A stretch of 64,000 nt of DNA from Pyrenula massariospora (taxonomy: Eukaryota; Ascomycota; Eurotiomycetes; Pyrenulales; Pyrenulaceae), in contig JAGFMI010000030.1 of NCBI GenBank assembly GCA_021030905.1, forward strand, positions 124,001 to 188,000, read 5' to 3'. Of this stretch, positions 1 to 12,552 are shown piece by piece. The position numbers and the translations under genes are program-made. The notes beneath the pieces are model-generated. The model did not search any database. It was not told the origin of the DNA and saw only the letters and a program-made list of their open reading frames with translations. The first letter of the stretch is position 1. Each line of letters begins with the position of its first letter.

Positions 1-43
1 GACCCCTGGACAGTCCCACATCCTGTTCATCCGACCATGAACC

Positions 44-565
44 CTAGCCGAGCATATTCTCAGCCCAGTTGAGGATTCCACGACTCACGAGTTTTCTTAC
101 TTTTCCAAGACTGTACCAAAATTTGTCCACAAAAGCATCCAACATGTGTGAAGGGCATTTGCAACAGAGAGCGATTTCTTTGTCTGTATGATATGCATTT
201 CTTTTCCAACGAGCAAGCGAGACATACAGCATAGCATGGCGTTTAGTACGATACACAACATTTCCAGTGGTTGCCAAAACACATGGAATAGAGGATGGAG
301 AACAGTCTGGCGTAATCATGACTTGGTCTGGCCGCTCAAGCCATTCTGCGGGATGAGTTTGTGTACATAAGACGGTGAAACAAACGTGGAATTGATCCAC
401 AGACATTTGAATGAAATGAAAACGTGAAACTGATAGGAGGTACCTAGATAACAATCGTGAATTTGTTTCGTGTCCATATTCAGATATGACGTCGCGAGTG
501 CGAGGAATAGTGAAGAGTGCGGAATTTGCCGCGCTGCCAAGGCAAGCCTTTAGTCTCGAGACCAT
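44..565 (-). CDS. Possible hypothetical protein (173 codons), doubtful
   Basis: This is an uninterrupted ATG-to-stop frame on the minus strand, reading away from the lipase gene whose start lies about 140 bases beyond it. The protein is mixed in composition, with several Cys and Trp and no low-complexity stretch. I recognise no domain, signal peptide or membrane segment. A run of this length can occur by chance in DNA of this base composition, and alternative open frames overlap it on both strands. It could also be part of a spliced gene extending past position 1. Only its length and its divergent position favour it. Confidence 0.25.
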   Translation of the reverse strand: MVSRLKACLGSAANSALFTIPRTRDVISEYGHETNSRLLSRYLLSVSRFHFIQMSVDQFHVCFTVLCTQTHPAEWLERPDQVMITPDCSPSSIPCVLATTGNVVYRTKRHAMLYVSLARWKRNAYHTDKEIALCCKCPSHMLDAFVDKFWYSLGKVRKLVSRGILNWAENMLG

Positions 566-706
566 TTAACACGCATCCACATTCACATTCACGTTCCACT
601 TCTACTACTGCTGTTGCCCCCATCACTACCCTAGAATATCGTGTCCGATCCAACTACGCATCTCCCGGAAAATGTTCGTCAGACGGCGTTCGAAAGAGGC
701 GTGAGA

Positions 707-2443
707 ATGCGAAATACGCTCCTGCTCGTCTTCATCCATGGCTTCAAGGTAAAGCCCTTGGGTATCCACCCAGCTACTCCATCCATCTACCGCATCCTTC
801 ATGGCCGCTTATCCATCAACTAGGGCGGCGACGATACCTTTGGTGGATTCCCGGAGCATCTTAGAGCTCTTGTCAGTCATGCGCTTCCCAAAGTCGACGT
901 TGTCGCCGTCACATACCCCAAGTATGAGACAAGAGGCGACTTGAATTCTTGCGTCTCCAGGTTCCGTGAATGGTACGAGCACCTGAGGAAATCGATGCTC
1001 TTCAGTTACTGACAAATCTACGCAAGGCTTCAAAACAAAGTCATCGATCTTGAGGTCGCTGCGTCGGCTCCGTCACCAACTGTGTCGCCTTCAGTTCATT
1101 GTATCCTTTTGGGTCACAGCATGGGCGGTATTGTTGCTGCAGATACAGTGCTTCTTCTAGCCAATGAACACTTTTTACCTGGTTCATCTTCTCACAGAAG
1201 GACTGATCAAAAAGACACGCCTCAACGAGATGACGTGCGGAGAGGGACTATGCACCGAGCCACATCAAGTGTAGATACGACACAACCGGGGGCAGTGGCG
1301 GACTCTTCGAAGACCGCGAAATCAACATCGAGTTCGTCGACTGCTCAAGACTCCGCCTCTGGAAACTCAACCGCACCAAACGACAGCGCGCATACAGCCG
1401 GCCCTATGTTCCCATATATTCGTGGCGTTCTTGCCTTAGACACGCCATTCCTCGGGATAAATCCAGGCGTTGTTGCTCATGGCGCTGAAGACCATTACAA
1501 AACCGCGTCGTCGGCGTACAACACAGTGACGGAACTTGGCACAGCGTTCGGCTTCCCAGGATGGAGAAGTAAATCCGAACCCACGTTAGCAGACAGAAGC
1601 AAATCAAAGAATCCGCCCGCAATGTTACCCGCACCAGACACGCAGGCCGACGCGGCGGCTGCGCCGAAATGGCAGAGCTGGGGTAAATATGCCATGTTTG
1701 CAGGTGCCGCAGGAGCTATTGCTGCTGGTGGAGCCGCCGCCTTGTATTCACAGAAGGAGAAAATAAATCTGGGATGGGGTTGGATGACGAGCCATCTCGA
1801 GTTCGTGGGATGTCTTGCTCGCGCAGAAGATCTGAAACTCCGCACGTATCAACTCGGAGCGGTCGTTCGAGAAAATTCATTAGGATTTGCAGACATCTAC
1901 GGAGTCCTAGGAAAGGGGGCAAAAGAAGCCATTGACGAGAAGATGGTGGAGGATGGGAAGAGGAGAACTTTTGTCCGATTGCCGCCAGGGCCAGTTGAGG
2001 ATGGCAAAGTTGAGGTTGATGAAAATGACCTGAAATGGGTTGCAGCGGTAAACAACAAGGCGCCGGATGAGGTCAAGGCTCACATGAGCATGTTCTATCC
2101 GCGAGATAATCCGGGTTTCTATAATCTGGGCTTACAGACCCGAAGTCTAATACTGGAATGGATTGACGGTAAGTGGTATGAAGAAAGCGAGAACCGTGCT
2201 GATCATGACGCCGGTGGCAAGTATCATGGCGAAGTCGGTGATGAGGGCTGGGAAACGCCCAACTACAACGATGAAGATGTGAAAAGGAAAGAAAGAGAAA
2301 AGAGCGCTGGGGTTGGAGGGGAGTGGGAGGGTTTGGATGGCGTCACCGATGAAGATTTCAAGATGAGAGACGACATTATGACTGGTGTTGAGTCCAACAA
2401 CGATGGCCTGGAGAACAGTGTCATTGTTGACAAGGCTTCCTGA
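707..2443 (+). CDS. DUF676-type alpha/beta-hydrolase (putative lipase/esterase)
   Basis: The exons are 707-748, 824-972 and 1027-2443, giving 535 residues. Joining them restores a continuous hydrolase start: FIHGFK, then GGDDTFGGFP, then TYPKYETRGDL. The nucleophile elbow GHSMGG places the catalytic Ser near residue 95. Both introns are short (75 and 54 bases) with GT..AG ends. The fold and elbow match the DUF676/ROG1-like serine esterase group seen in many moulds; the substrate is unknown. After the elbow comes a Ser/Thr-rich low-complexity insert of about 70 residues, then ALDTPFLGINP. A Gly/Ala-rich hydrophobic segment (about residues 285-305, around AGAAGAIAAGG) may anchor the protein in a membrane. 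The C-terminus is acidic and charged. The ATG at 707 is the first in frame after the stop at 632-634; an additional upstream exon cannot be excluded. Confidence 0.85.
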
Positions 2444-2978
2444 ACGCTGCTGATCGGGGAGATGTTTCTTCCTCGCTCGTTTAGGGCGAATAGTTTTACT
2501 TTTGACTTGATAGAGTGTCGATGATACCCCTTAGTAAAGAATTTGGTTAAGTCCCTGCGCAAGAAAGGCGTATCGCCAAACCGTGAACTTCTTGGTCGTT
2601 CAACAACACCGAGGTTTCGCGAGTGCCAAGTAGAAGATGGGCTTCCCCACACTCAAATGGTCAGCTCAACGTTTCTATATCCACGAGAGGTTGAACTACA
2701 TATGTACCTCTCAAGATTTGACTACCGTGGTCTTGCGCAGCCTTTCTATCTGGCGAAAATCCAGCCGGAACATCAATGCTCCGATGGGGCTTCTTCCCGC
2801 CCATCTCAATACTCAATTGATCGTCAGACCCATCAAGCCAACCCGAACAGTGTTTGAGAGCTTCAGCTTGCTAAGATGAGGTCTGCAGCGGGATCTCGTC
2901 GGCCGCCTCTGACCAGGCGCTGTGTGACTAGGCTACAAATTCTCACGGAGATCTGCGGACAGCTTGCGGCTGTTCAAC
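2444..2978. other. Intergenic, lipase to UVRAG-like gene
   Basis: This stretch should hold the 3' untranslated part of the lipase gene and the promoter of the next gene. Open frames here (2543-2857, 2637-2879) have no family features. I see no other element. Confidence 0.5.
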
Positions 2979-4948
2979 ATGTCTGACGCCCTTGACATCT
3001 TTACCACGGACGCAACAGGACGTCGAGAACGACCCGTTCTATTTCCGTGGGTGTGTACGAAACGGCTGTCAACAACTACATATACTAATCATATAAAATC
3101 TAGAACCAAAGACTCCGCCACTTGCAGGGCATCTCAGCCCGTAATATTAATGTTGTTGCGCCCTCCCCGCGGCCCCGTGGACGAACCATTACCGACGATG
3201 ATGTCCCTGCGACCCTCCAATCGCCTGCAAAGCTTCTGGCGCAGAAAGAGACGAAAAGGTTAATGCACTCCTCATCCTCTACAGATCTGAAGTCACCCCC
3301 GAAGGTATCGAACAAACCCTCGTCTCCTGTGCATGTCAATGGACACTCAAACGCACCAAAAATACGCCGACGGACCACGGTGCAATGGTCGGCGGCTAGT
3401 CCGTTTGTTCGACAACAGAACTTGGAAGAGGTGATCGCATCCACTATGGCGGACACATGGTTTTCATTACACTACGACAATATGGCTGAGCCTATCTACA
3501 TTAGTGAGGTTATGGAGAGGTCTTTAAACCCCAGTTTTCAAATATTCGACTTAAAGCCTTCAAGCCCGAGCGTCGCTCGATCAGACCAAGTGACCATCAA
3601 GCTCTGGGCGCGGACGCAGGTCATGGAAGAATACATCCTCCTCGTGGAACTCAGCTGTAATCTACAGTCATTGCAGTTTATTGGAAAAAGGTTGGGGAAC
3701 TTCTACCACCCTCTACCCGAGAATTGCGTCCTCTTCCACCTGAGCGACGGAATCTACACAAGCTTCTTAGACATGCCTGCAGATTTCTCCAATAGTCCCA
3801 TCAGCCTTGTGCTTCCAAAGTTCGGCAATTTACCTACCCAGTACACGTCCTCTTACGATGCGCTTATGCGGCTGGCCAACATAGACGAATGCATACAGGA
3901 TGCCTTAGCGACTAGGATGGAGATTCAAGCGCAGATGGAGTCTTTACTAGCTGGGAACTCGGCTTCGCTGGCCCGAGTAACGGAGTCTATTCGCGCACAG
4001 AAAATGGCGGGAGAGCTGGGCGGTGCTGTCAAGGCTCAACGATCGGAGATTGACGATCTCAAGGTCAGGAAGCGCCAGTTGCAAGATAGATTACGAGAAA
4101 GGAGATCGGCCATGGACTGGGGCACGAAAGAGCAGGAGGAAAGTTTGCGAGTTTCGACTGAGACCCAGGCCAGGATCAAGGAATGCGAGAGCGATCTTGG
4201 CATGACCACAGAGGCCATGAATGGGCAGATACGCCGCATCTGTGAAGATCTTCTCATGATCTTTCCTATTGAGCCTATCCCCAACAAGCCATTGCAGTTC
4301 ACCATCCGCGGTCTCGCGCTTCCGAATTCTAATTTTGAGGATATTGATAAGGACGGCGTAGCGGCAGCTCTAGGTCACACTACGCAAGTGGTGCATCTCC
4401 TTTCTGCTTACCTGTCGGTGTCACTCCCCTACCCTGTGCGTCCTTATGCATCTCATTCTTACATTGATGATCCGATCTCAGATGGCATCACGCAGCGGAC
4501 GTTTCCTCTATACCCTGCCAGCGTGCAGTACAGATTTGAGTATGCGGTGTTTCTCCTCAACAAGAACATCGAGTTTCTGATGAACAAGTATGGACTGAGG
4601 ATGATTGACATTCGGCATACGCTGCCGAACCTAAAATATCTACTATACGTGGCGACCTCAGGGACCGGTGAGCTTCCGGCCCGAAAAGCCGGCGGAATTA
4701 AAGGCTTGATCCCCATGTCTCGACGAGGGAGCGAAGAGAGTGTGGCCAGCGCGGCAGATTTTTCCGGACCAAGTGTACTAAAGGAGGATGCTTCTGTGAA
4801 GGCCGGACTGCGTGTGAAGGCGAAAGGGAAGGGCAAGGAGAAGCTAGAGGAGGAGGAGGAGCAGGAGGCACTGATTCCGGGAGTGACAGCGGGCACGTTC
4901 AAGAGAAACGTGGCAGGGAGGGGCAGCACGCTCCGTGAATCCTTCTAG
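2979..4948 (+). CDS. UVRAG/Vps38-like subunit of the Vps34 PI3-kinase complex
   Basis: The exons are 2979-3050 and 3104-4948, giving 638 residues. The single intron (53 bases) has an ACTAAT branch site about 15 bases before its TAG acceptor. Joining gives FPW then NQRLRHLQGISARN, the start seen in fungal UVRAG-domain proteins. A C2-like region follows (about residues 100-240, including MADTWFSLHY and IKLWARTQVMEEY, ending near CVLFHLSDGIYTSF). Next is a charged coiled coil (about 315-410) and a C-terminal BARA-like region (NKPLQFTIRGL to HTLPNLKYLL). A Lys/Glu-rich tail ends the protein. Members of this family pair with Vps30/Beclin-1 in the endosomal Vps34 complex II and act in vacuolar sorting and endosome maturation. 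Atg14 is the main alternative, but the C2 plus BARA layout favours UVRAG/Vps38. Confidence 0.85.
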
Positions 4949-5333
4949 AAAACTCGATGTGCAGCATCAGGGAGATAGTCGTGTGTAAGGTGCCGCAAGA
5001 GGCAGGCCAAGGGAGAGGGCGCTGATAGTGGTCCATCACCCGTGCGCGATATTTGCAGGTGAAGGGAAGGGAAGGGAAGGTGATCAATCGAGCAGGTGTC
5101 GGCTGACGTCAACTGTCTCGGTGAAGTTATTCAATTGAGGCGCCCGACAACAAGCGGTCGAGGCATTGTTGTTGCTTGTTCATTCACTGCACGCGAAAGA
5201 TTGCCTGCTTGTGCAACTCCTCCCACATAAAAACGGTCCGTGACAGGCCCCCCCGTTGGACTTCTTCCTTGTAACCTCTCCAGCAAACCGATTGCTGGCG
5301 CTCTTCGTCTCTCCCGACCGCGCCGTCAAGTTC
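4949..5333. other. Intergenic, promoter of the Zn2Cys6 gene
   Basis: The stretch holds a short pentamer repeat (GGGAA units, about 5061-5080) and an AT-rich CATAAAAA motif about 105 bases before the chosen start at 5334. I see nothing else. Confidence 0.45.
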
Positions 5334-8300
5334 ATGAACACCTCTCTATATGAGCATGCCCACGACCAAGTCCGTTGGGAGCATGGCATGAGAGATCGTG
5401 GCTTCGTCGCGCGATCCGCCGTTCGTCCTCCATCCCAGCCCTCCCCACCTTCGCCCTCGACGCCTGTTCTCGGCCACCCGTTTGCCCCACCCCCACCGCT
5501 GCTGCCGCAGCCATCAGCCTCTGGTCCCGTCGATCCTGGCAGCTTAACCTATCCTTCGCACCCAGGGTTGGCACTTCAACCTCCGCCGGTAAGCGGGTTG
5601 GACCTGGATTCAGGTACCTATCCATCGGCCGCTTACACTCCTGTGTCTATGGAACACGCGATCGCGGGCAACTACTATCATAGCCAGTCTCAGCCGACGT
5701 CTTTCGTCAATTCCAATACTCGAGCAGTGGATGCGCGAGCCACCGAGGCGACAAGGTCCGTCTCGCCCACGACGCCGCCCGCCCACAGGAGGGGATATCA
5801 AGCTTGGTAAGACCCCTCTCAGGCTCACCATGATGCCTCTGCTGACAGGATTCAAGCGACCCATGCCGGAAGGTGTGTCCATTTCAGAGTAAATTCGATT
5901 ACCCCAATACTGACCTACTGCGATCAGCGTAAAGTCAAATGTGAACGTGGAGGTAAGGTCTGTCCGCTCTCGTTTTGAAGGCGATGCCAACAGCGTCAGA
6001 TGTCGATCGGCCGAGACCTGGGAAATGCAAACGATGTGAACGAGAACAGAAGGAATGCGTCGTAGCGCCAGTGAGGCGCAAACGCAAAAACTCCGAGACT
6101 CAGGACGCCCAAGATACTTCAGGTAGTGAGCGCGACACTAAACGACCAGCCACTGCCCCAGAGTCGTATATTGATGGATACAACGGCGTACCAAACCAAG
6201 CATACACAACGTCGCCTACACAGACTGTGCATTCAACGACTCCTACCTCATGGCACAATGCTCCCGGCGCACCAAATCCAACCTTCCAACATCAGAGCGG
6301 CGGTGGCCTGATCGCGCCAAAGCCGCCGGTCAATGGCCATTCGTACCATCCATCTCCCTCTGTCAAGCCCGGACTCGCTCGTGAAAGCAAGAAGAGTGGC
6401 AGAGATGAAAATGCTGCCGTCAGCAGAACGGCAGATCTTCTCAACCAACCGGTCGCAAACAGCGCGGACTTGATCGTTCAACTTTCCAATGCGGCAACCA
6501 AAGTGGAGAATGGAGATGAGTCGGAACAGGACAGCCGAATGACACGTATACCTAGGAAAGCGTTCCATAGATCGCAGCACAGCCTTCTCAATGGCAGTGA
6601 TGCTTCTCCTGATAGGATTGCGGCCTTGAAACTCTGGGCGAAGATGAAATTTGTGCGCGCTGGGTGGCTGACCTCCGATGAAGCCATGTCCTACCTTGAC
6701 TTGTGAGCTTCCCTACAACAGTTCATCGTTCTAGGCTAATTTGCGACAGCTTCTATGAGCGTCTTGCTCCCTTGACACCGATCGTGCTTCCAGATTACCG
6801 GGATCCTGCTTTGCTCAAGATACTGCTAACTGAAGAACCAATCCTGGCAGTGACACTGCTCTCAATCGCATCCAGATATGCAGAATTGCAAGGTCCCGCC
6901 CACATTAGCAGACCAATGAAAATCCAAGACAGGCTCTGGGCTTCCCTACGCGAAATGGTGCAGCGCCTACTATGGGGTCAAGAGCAATTTGGAGGTGGCT
7001 TTTGTGGAGGCGGAGCGGTTAAGCTCCGCGAGGCAGCAACAGGTCAACTCACTTGGAAGGGGTCTCTGCGAACCTTGGGAACTGTCGAGGCTCTCCTGTT
7101 GTTGACGGACTGGCATCCTGCCGCCTTGCATTTTCCTCCTGGTGACGACGAGGGTCGACTTCTCTCGGAAGATGATGGGTTTGCGGATTCTGATCACGAA
7201 GACGTTAGAAATACGGCTGCCTTTGCTTCCTGGCTGGAGCCGCAATGGAGATCTGATCGAATGTCCTGGATGATCCTTGGACTCGCCCAGTCGCTTTCCT
7301 TTGAGCTTGGTGTTTTTGACAAAGACACTGAGGCATGCACAGATTTTGCTCTGAACTCAGAGTCTGCCAGGAAGCTTCGCGTTCGTCGCCTAGTGCTCCT
7401 TTATGTCTCTCAAACTAGTGGTCGGCTTGGCATCACGTCTACGCTCTCACTTTCCGAGTACGAGAAGGAATACATCAGTCTTTCTCCGCAGGAATCTTCA
7501 GTGGATACGATGCAGAAGCTCTGGCTTCACATTGCGAGCGTAATGAACAAAGCCAATGAAGAGATATTCCCGTCGAAAGAGTATACACGTGAGCTGACAA
7601 GCACCGGACATTACAAAGCAAAGGTCGATGCCATGATACCGGTTCTAGACCGGTGGAGAGAGCTTTTTGATGTGTTTCATGGTACGTGTATTAGCATCTT
7701 TCTGAGAGAATGATACTGAAGTCTACAGCGGACACAACAATGAAGCATATACTTCTAATGGAGTATGAATACGCAAGGCTCTATATCAACTCACTTGGAC
7801 TGCAGGCCATGGTCAGTAAATGGGCCAGGATTCAAAGCGATCACGGAGTTGTGGCTCCCGACGTCCTTCGCAGTACTCTCAAGCCCAATCAGAAGTACCT
7901 TGACGAAGTCTGCGATGCTGCGCGCCATATCCTCGAATCTACCTTGGAAGGACTCGTGCCTGGAAACCATCTTAGGCAGGCAACCGTCAGGACATACTCT
8001 CGTCTTCTTTCTGGACTTTTGTTCTCTTTAAAGGTACGTTTGCAACATCCAAGAAGGAACCGTTTCTCACCCATGTTAGTGCCTTGTGTTTGGCGCAAAA
8101 GAGCCACAGTTCCGTGAATGGGTGGGCTTGATTGAAGAAACCACGAAACATCTCCGGGAAATGGTGGTAGATGATGTACACCTCGCCTCCTATAGCGCTG
8201 ATCTGGTCTCAAGTCTGACCAAGCATCTACGCAAGCATTGGATTCGTTTTGTAAAGACCAACCCAAGCCATCCTGCGAGTCGCGGCGTGACCCCGATGAA

Positions 8301-8778
8301 TGTCAGATCAGAGACTCCACAACGCAATCTCGCTCAAGCATCGTATTCGGGAATGAATGCTCAAGCTGAAGCAGTGGCAGACGTGAATTACAACGTTGAC
8401 AATCCAGATTGGCACCACTACAATGCGTATGACGGATCGGACCCCTTCGTTCAACTGCCGCCGAAGCCGATGAACGAGCTGCCGAATATGAGCGAGTCGT
8501 ACATGCCACCTCCCGAGACCTATTTCGCAATATCTGGTACGCCGACAGCCAACAATTTCGTTCCAGGCGAGCCAATGATGAATGGCGAGAATACCATGGC
8601 AGACTGGATGGCGCTGCCTCTGAATGGCATTATCAACAACTCGATGCAGCCAGTTGACCAGGGTTATGGTGGTATCGGGCTCACCATTGGATCCAAGGAC
8701 ATGCTTGAGTATATTGGCGAGCCTGACTATAACGGATGGAGCAACGCCGCCTTCCAAGGGAGCTATCAACGCCATTGA
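5334..8778 (+). CDS. Zn(II)2Cys6 fungal transcription factor
   Basis: Seven exons (5334-5806, 5857-5872, 5928-5952, 5994-6702, 6750-7681, 7729-8033, 8080-8778) give 1052 residues. The binuclear cluster appears only after joining: Cys 158, 161, 168, 183, 186 and 193 (C-x2-C-x6-C-x14-C-x2-C-x6-C), followed by a basic RRKRK patch. The second exon is only 16 bases and the third 25 bases. The first acceptor is AAG at 5856; a CAG 7 bases earlier lies too close to the CTGAC branch site and would break the cluster. The N-terminus is Pro/Ser-rich. The central region (DFFYERLAPLTPIVLPDY onward) matches the fungal-specific regulatory domain, and the C-terminus is Asn/Met-rich, perhaps an activation region. 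It should be a nuclear DNA-binding regulator. The cluster resembles proteins often annotated as War1-like, but the regulon cannot be told from sequence. Confidence 0.9.
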
Positions 8779-9784
8779 TCATGGGCACTATAAGGTCGCC
8801 TCAATGCTCTCTAATTTCCTCTTTCCCTTTCTATTTTGTATCTGTCAAATACGTTTTCCATGCTGATACTGAGCGACTTGATTCAAAGATGATGGAATGA
8901 CAAGTCTCTGCTCACCATGTCTGTTTGCAAAGCGTTACGATCAAACCAACTATATGGGTGGACAGTCTACTTTTCGGGAAGCACATTCTAAGCGTGTCTA
9001 TTTTCATTTATTTCGGCGGATGGGCGGTCGATGTTCGTGATCAGTGCTCATGATGTTCTTTAGCGAAGCGAGATGGCACATGATACCCAGACGAGCAGGC
9101 GGTCATTCTTGCACAGGGAAATTTTGCCTTTTATCCTTTAGTTTCACAAGTCTAGCTTAACAAGGCGAGATGTAATTCATGAGCTTGCAGGTAGCAGAGC
9201 AGGTCATGGCCATTAAAACGTCAAGCGCGGTGCGTGGCAGGCGTAAATCTTTCCAAGAAGAGATCAGAGACCATTTTGGACGTCTTCTCGCAGCCTCTAA
9301 TAATCAAAATATTGAAACCATGACACGGCTCCTCCTAGAAATTCCCTCGGTGCGTAGTAGTCAATCAGCAAGGCTCAAGGGCCCACGGCGTCTTTTGTGT
9401 CGTCTCACCCTGGCTCAAACGCGACCGTGGAGGTCGGGCCCCTCTAACTACCTAGCTCCTGCTGCCCAGGCCAGTGCTTGCGACCCTCGGCGGAGTTCAC
9501 GGACAATCTCACAGTCTCTTTCCACGTCGCGCATTTTCGCTACCATCACCTGGCCAGACAACTCTGCCCTCGGGCTTGGAGGAAATAGTTAAAGATAGGC
9601 AGATAGCTCTGCCACCAATTTTCCGTCGACGCGAGAAGCCGACCACCGGAAAACGCAGATTTCGAGACACGAGACCAGACGTCTCTCACGCGGACTATAC
9701 AGACCTCCAGGCCATGGCATGACCAATTGGCCACCGAGACGAGACGCAAGAGAGGGAATTTGAAGGCCGTTGCCTCTGGAAGGC
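8779..9784. other. Intergenic, upstream of palH
   Basis: About 1 kb without a supportable gene. An ATG-led frame of 137 codons (9179-9592) has no recognisable domain and turns basic and repetitive toward its end, so I leave it out. The region probably holds the transcription-factor 3' end and the palH promoter and leader. Confidence 0.45.
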
Positions 9785-12552
9785 ATGTTGGATCATGAGC
9801 CATATCGAGCCCGCCAGCTATGGGCGTCAAAGATTACTTCAACGGCTGGACCCGGTTGCACACCACTCACGCTCCCAAAACATGGTATGCGTCGAATGAG
9901 CAACATTTCGATTATCTCGCAATTTGGCTCACATAATCTACAGGCGTCCTCAAACTCGATGGTTCCCTAGCCGTGACTCTCACCCAGCCAGCCGTCTTTG
10001 TCCCCCAATGCACCGGCGTAAGTTTTCTCGACCAGATCTGCAATGATAACTCCGTCTCGGACCCTAGGGAACCATTCTATGCCTCAACCTCCCCTCAAAT
10101 ATATGCGCTTGCCAGCTGTACTGTCATTGCCTACCTTCTTGTCGTGATGCTGTTTATCACGCCTCGGACGTTCTTTGTTGGTGGGCAGGGTGGTGGAGCG
10201 CGATTCCTAGGAGGAAGGGGTATTATGCGGGGATCATACGGAAGTCCTTCAATCATCAGCGTTGGCAATCGACCATGGCTGCAGAAGTTTGCTGCGCTCA
10301 GCGTGGCGGCTTCCTTGACCATCGCGTCAGCGGATACGTTCAAGATAGCGGAGCGACAGTACGAGTCTGGCTTTACGGACTCAAGGGGCTTGGTTGACCA
10401 GGTGGCGGCGAGTCTGGAGATTCGCATCGTTCGCGTGATATCAACCACGTTCCTGTGGCTCGCACAGGTACAGACATTGATCCGCCTCTTCCCACGCCAC
10501 AAAGAGAAAGTGGTCATCAAATGGCTAGGGTTTGCGCTAATAGTGCTGGACACAATCTTCACGACGCTGAATAATTTTGTACACGATGGAACAAGGACAA
10601 GGCCGAGGAGCTTTCAGGACGCGATTCCCGCGCTGAGCTATCTGTTCGAATTGTCGATTAGTTTTATATACGCGAGTTGCGTGGTCTATTATACGATATC
10701 CAAGAGGAGGTTTGCTTTTTTCCACCCAAAGATGCGCAACATTTGCTTGGTAGCGCTTATGTCGCTCACTGCCGTTCTAATACCCATTGTTTTCTTTGTT
10801 TTGGATATCTCAAAGCCAAATGTTGCGGGGTGGGGTGATTACGTTCGGTGGGTTGGCGCCGCTGCGGCTAGTGTTGTGGTCTGGGAATGGGTGGAGCGAA
10901 TCGAAGCTCTGGAGAGGGATGAGAGAAAAGATGGAGTTCTTGGAAGGGAGATATTTGACGGTGATGATATGTTGGAAATTACTTCAGCAGAAGAGGTAGA
11001 CTATTCAAGGAAAGACAACGTATTTCCGAGAGGAAAGCCTGGTCCCGAGGAAGGCGGTGAAAGTGGCACGTCCAACAGGTGGGCAGACCGACCCCATTTT
11101 CACCTCAGAACGCGGATACCGTTCCATTTGAACTCCGAAAGTCCAAACTCTCGAGCAAAAAATCTGATCGCTAAAATCATTCCACCACCACCGGCAGTCA
11201 CACCTGTGAGCCGAGCGGATACGACGAGTGCTGCGAGTACAGTATACAATGTTCGATATCACCCTGTCACAACGCCTTCGCCTCCTGTACCTGCCAGTCA
11301 TCATCAGTCTGCAGCCGACATACCAAAACAAGTTTCAATACCCTCTACAAGCAACAGCGCTCAGCCTTCTCCTAACGGACCTACTAATCTTCGTTCTAGT
11401 TCAGCAAATCACACAGCCCCTACGATACAACGACAAGTTTTATGGCGCTCTATGCCTAATCCCTTTAAGCGACGTCGAGGATCCCCTCCTGCAGAAGTAG
11501 CAGGCGCTCAGAAAGCGGACGTCGCCGCCCCTTCACAACGAAGCATAAGCAGCGCCGGCGCTCGTAAAAAAATGGGCGTCCGCAGCCGCCTTGACAAATT
11601 CGCTGGCGCTCAGTGTGAGAAGCTGAAAGATCGAGCTCGTAGCCATGAGATTAGAACAGCAGAGCTTCCTGTTACTGTGATCCCTGCCCGCTCGCGTGGG
11701 CAACGGACATGGTCACCGGAGGACATGGAGCTTGGAAATGCGGTTGACCAGGCTATGGCGTCTACGTCGCAGAGTGATATTCAATTGCGCGCGCCTGCGA
11801 CAGCAGACACTTCTCAAGAGACAACCGCATCCAGCAACCCCAGGGTCGATCCGACGGCTGCTCTTACTGCAACTGATCCACACCACTCACAGATCGGCAT
11901 CGCGCAAACAACGCTCCCAAAGACGCCGACGACAGGCTCAACAACTCTCTTTGGCGATGACTTCCTTCGGAGCCCCCGTCATTCGCTTCGAGCGATGCCG
12001 TCGGAGAGCATGTTAGAGGCGTCAGTCTCCACGTTGGCAGGGCCCTCCTCCCCGAGAGATGGATCTCGAGGAGAAACATCCAGGCCTGGTCCCATGGTCT
12101 CGAAAAGGGGAACCCTGACGATTGAAGAGGCGGATAGGCGAGCACGGCAGTCACGGCAGCCTACGAATAATCCTGCTCAGCCAACAGAGGCGAGCCACGT
12201 AGGCTCATTGAACCCTCGAGACAGTACCGGGGCGACTACGATTGGCAGGTTGAGGGAGCTAGCAGGAAGTGTGAAGTCCGAGCAGGAGGAGAGCAGTGCC
12301 AGCATGAATGAAAGCTCTAGGTCAAAGGCGCAGTCAAAGGCTAGCGGAGAACCGTCGTGTAGAACTCCAGCACTACCTTCTATTGCTCGGCAGGACAACC
12401 GCTCGCCTAATCTAGAATCCGGGCACTCGCCTTCCACTCCGAGCCCCCAGAACAATGCGTTCGCAGCAGTGGGATCGACTAGAGAGCAAAGGCGAGATCC
12501 CACGACAGGAACAGACAGTAAAGATCAAGGGCCATATGGCGATGGAGTGTGA
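9785..12552 (+). CDS. palH: PalH/Rim21 ambient-pH sensor, seven-transmembrane
   Basis: The exons are 9785-9884 and 9944-12552, giving 902 residues. The junction restores CTPLTLPKHG then VLKLDGSLAVTL, as in PalH N-termini. Seven hydrophobic segments follow between about residues 88 and 350 (from IYALASCTVIAYLL to VGAAAASVVVWEWV). The hallmark WVERIEALERDERKDG with GREIFDGDDM sits just after the seventh. The remaining 550 residues are a Ser/Pro-rich cytosolic tail, which in PalH binds the arrestin PalF and starts the ESCRT-linked cascade that activates PacC/Rim101 at neutral to alkaline pH. The protein acts at the plasma membrane. The start at 9785 is the nearest in-frame ATG to the conserved region; PalH N-termini are short and variable. 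The single intron is 59 bases. Confidence 0.93.

Noticed and set aside
9179-9592. 137-codon ATG-led plus-strand frame before palH
   Set aside because: The first 55 residues look plausible, but no domain, no splice partner and a degenerate second half.
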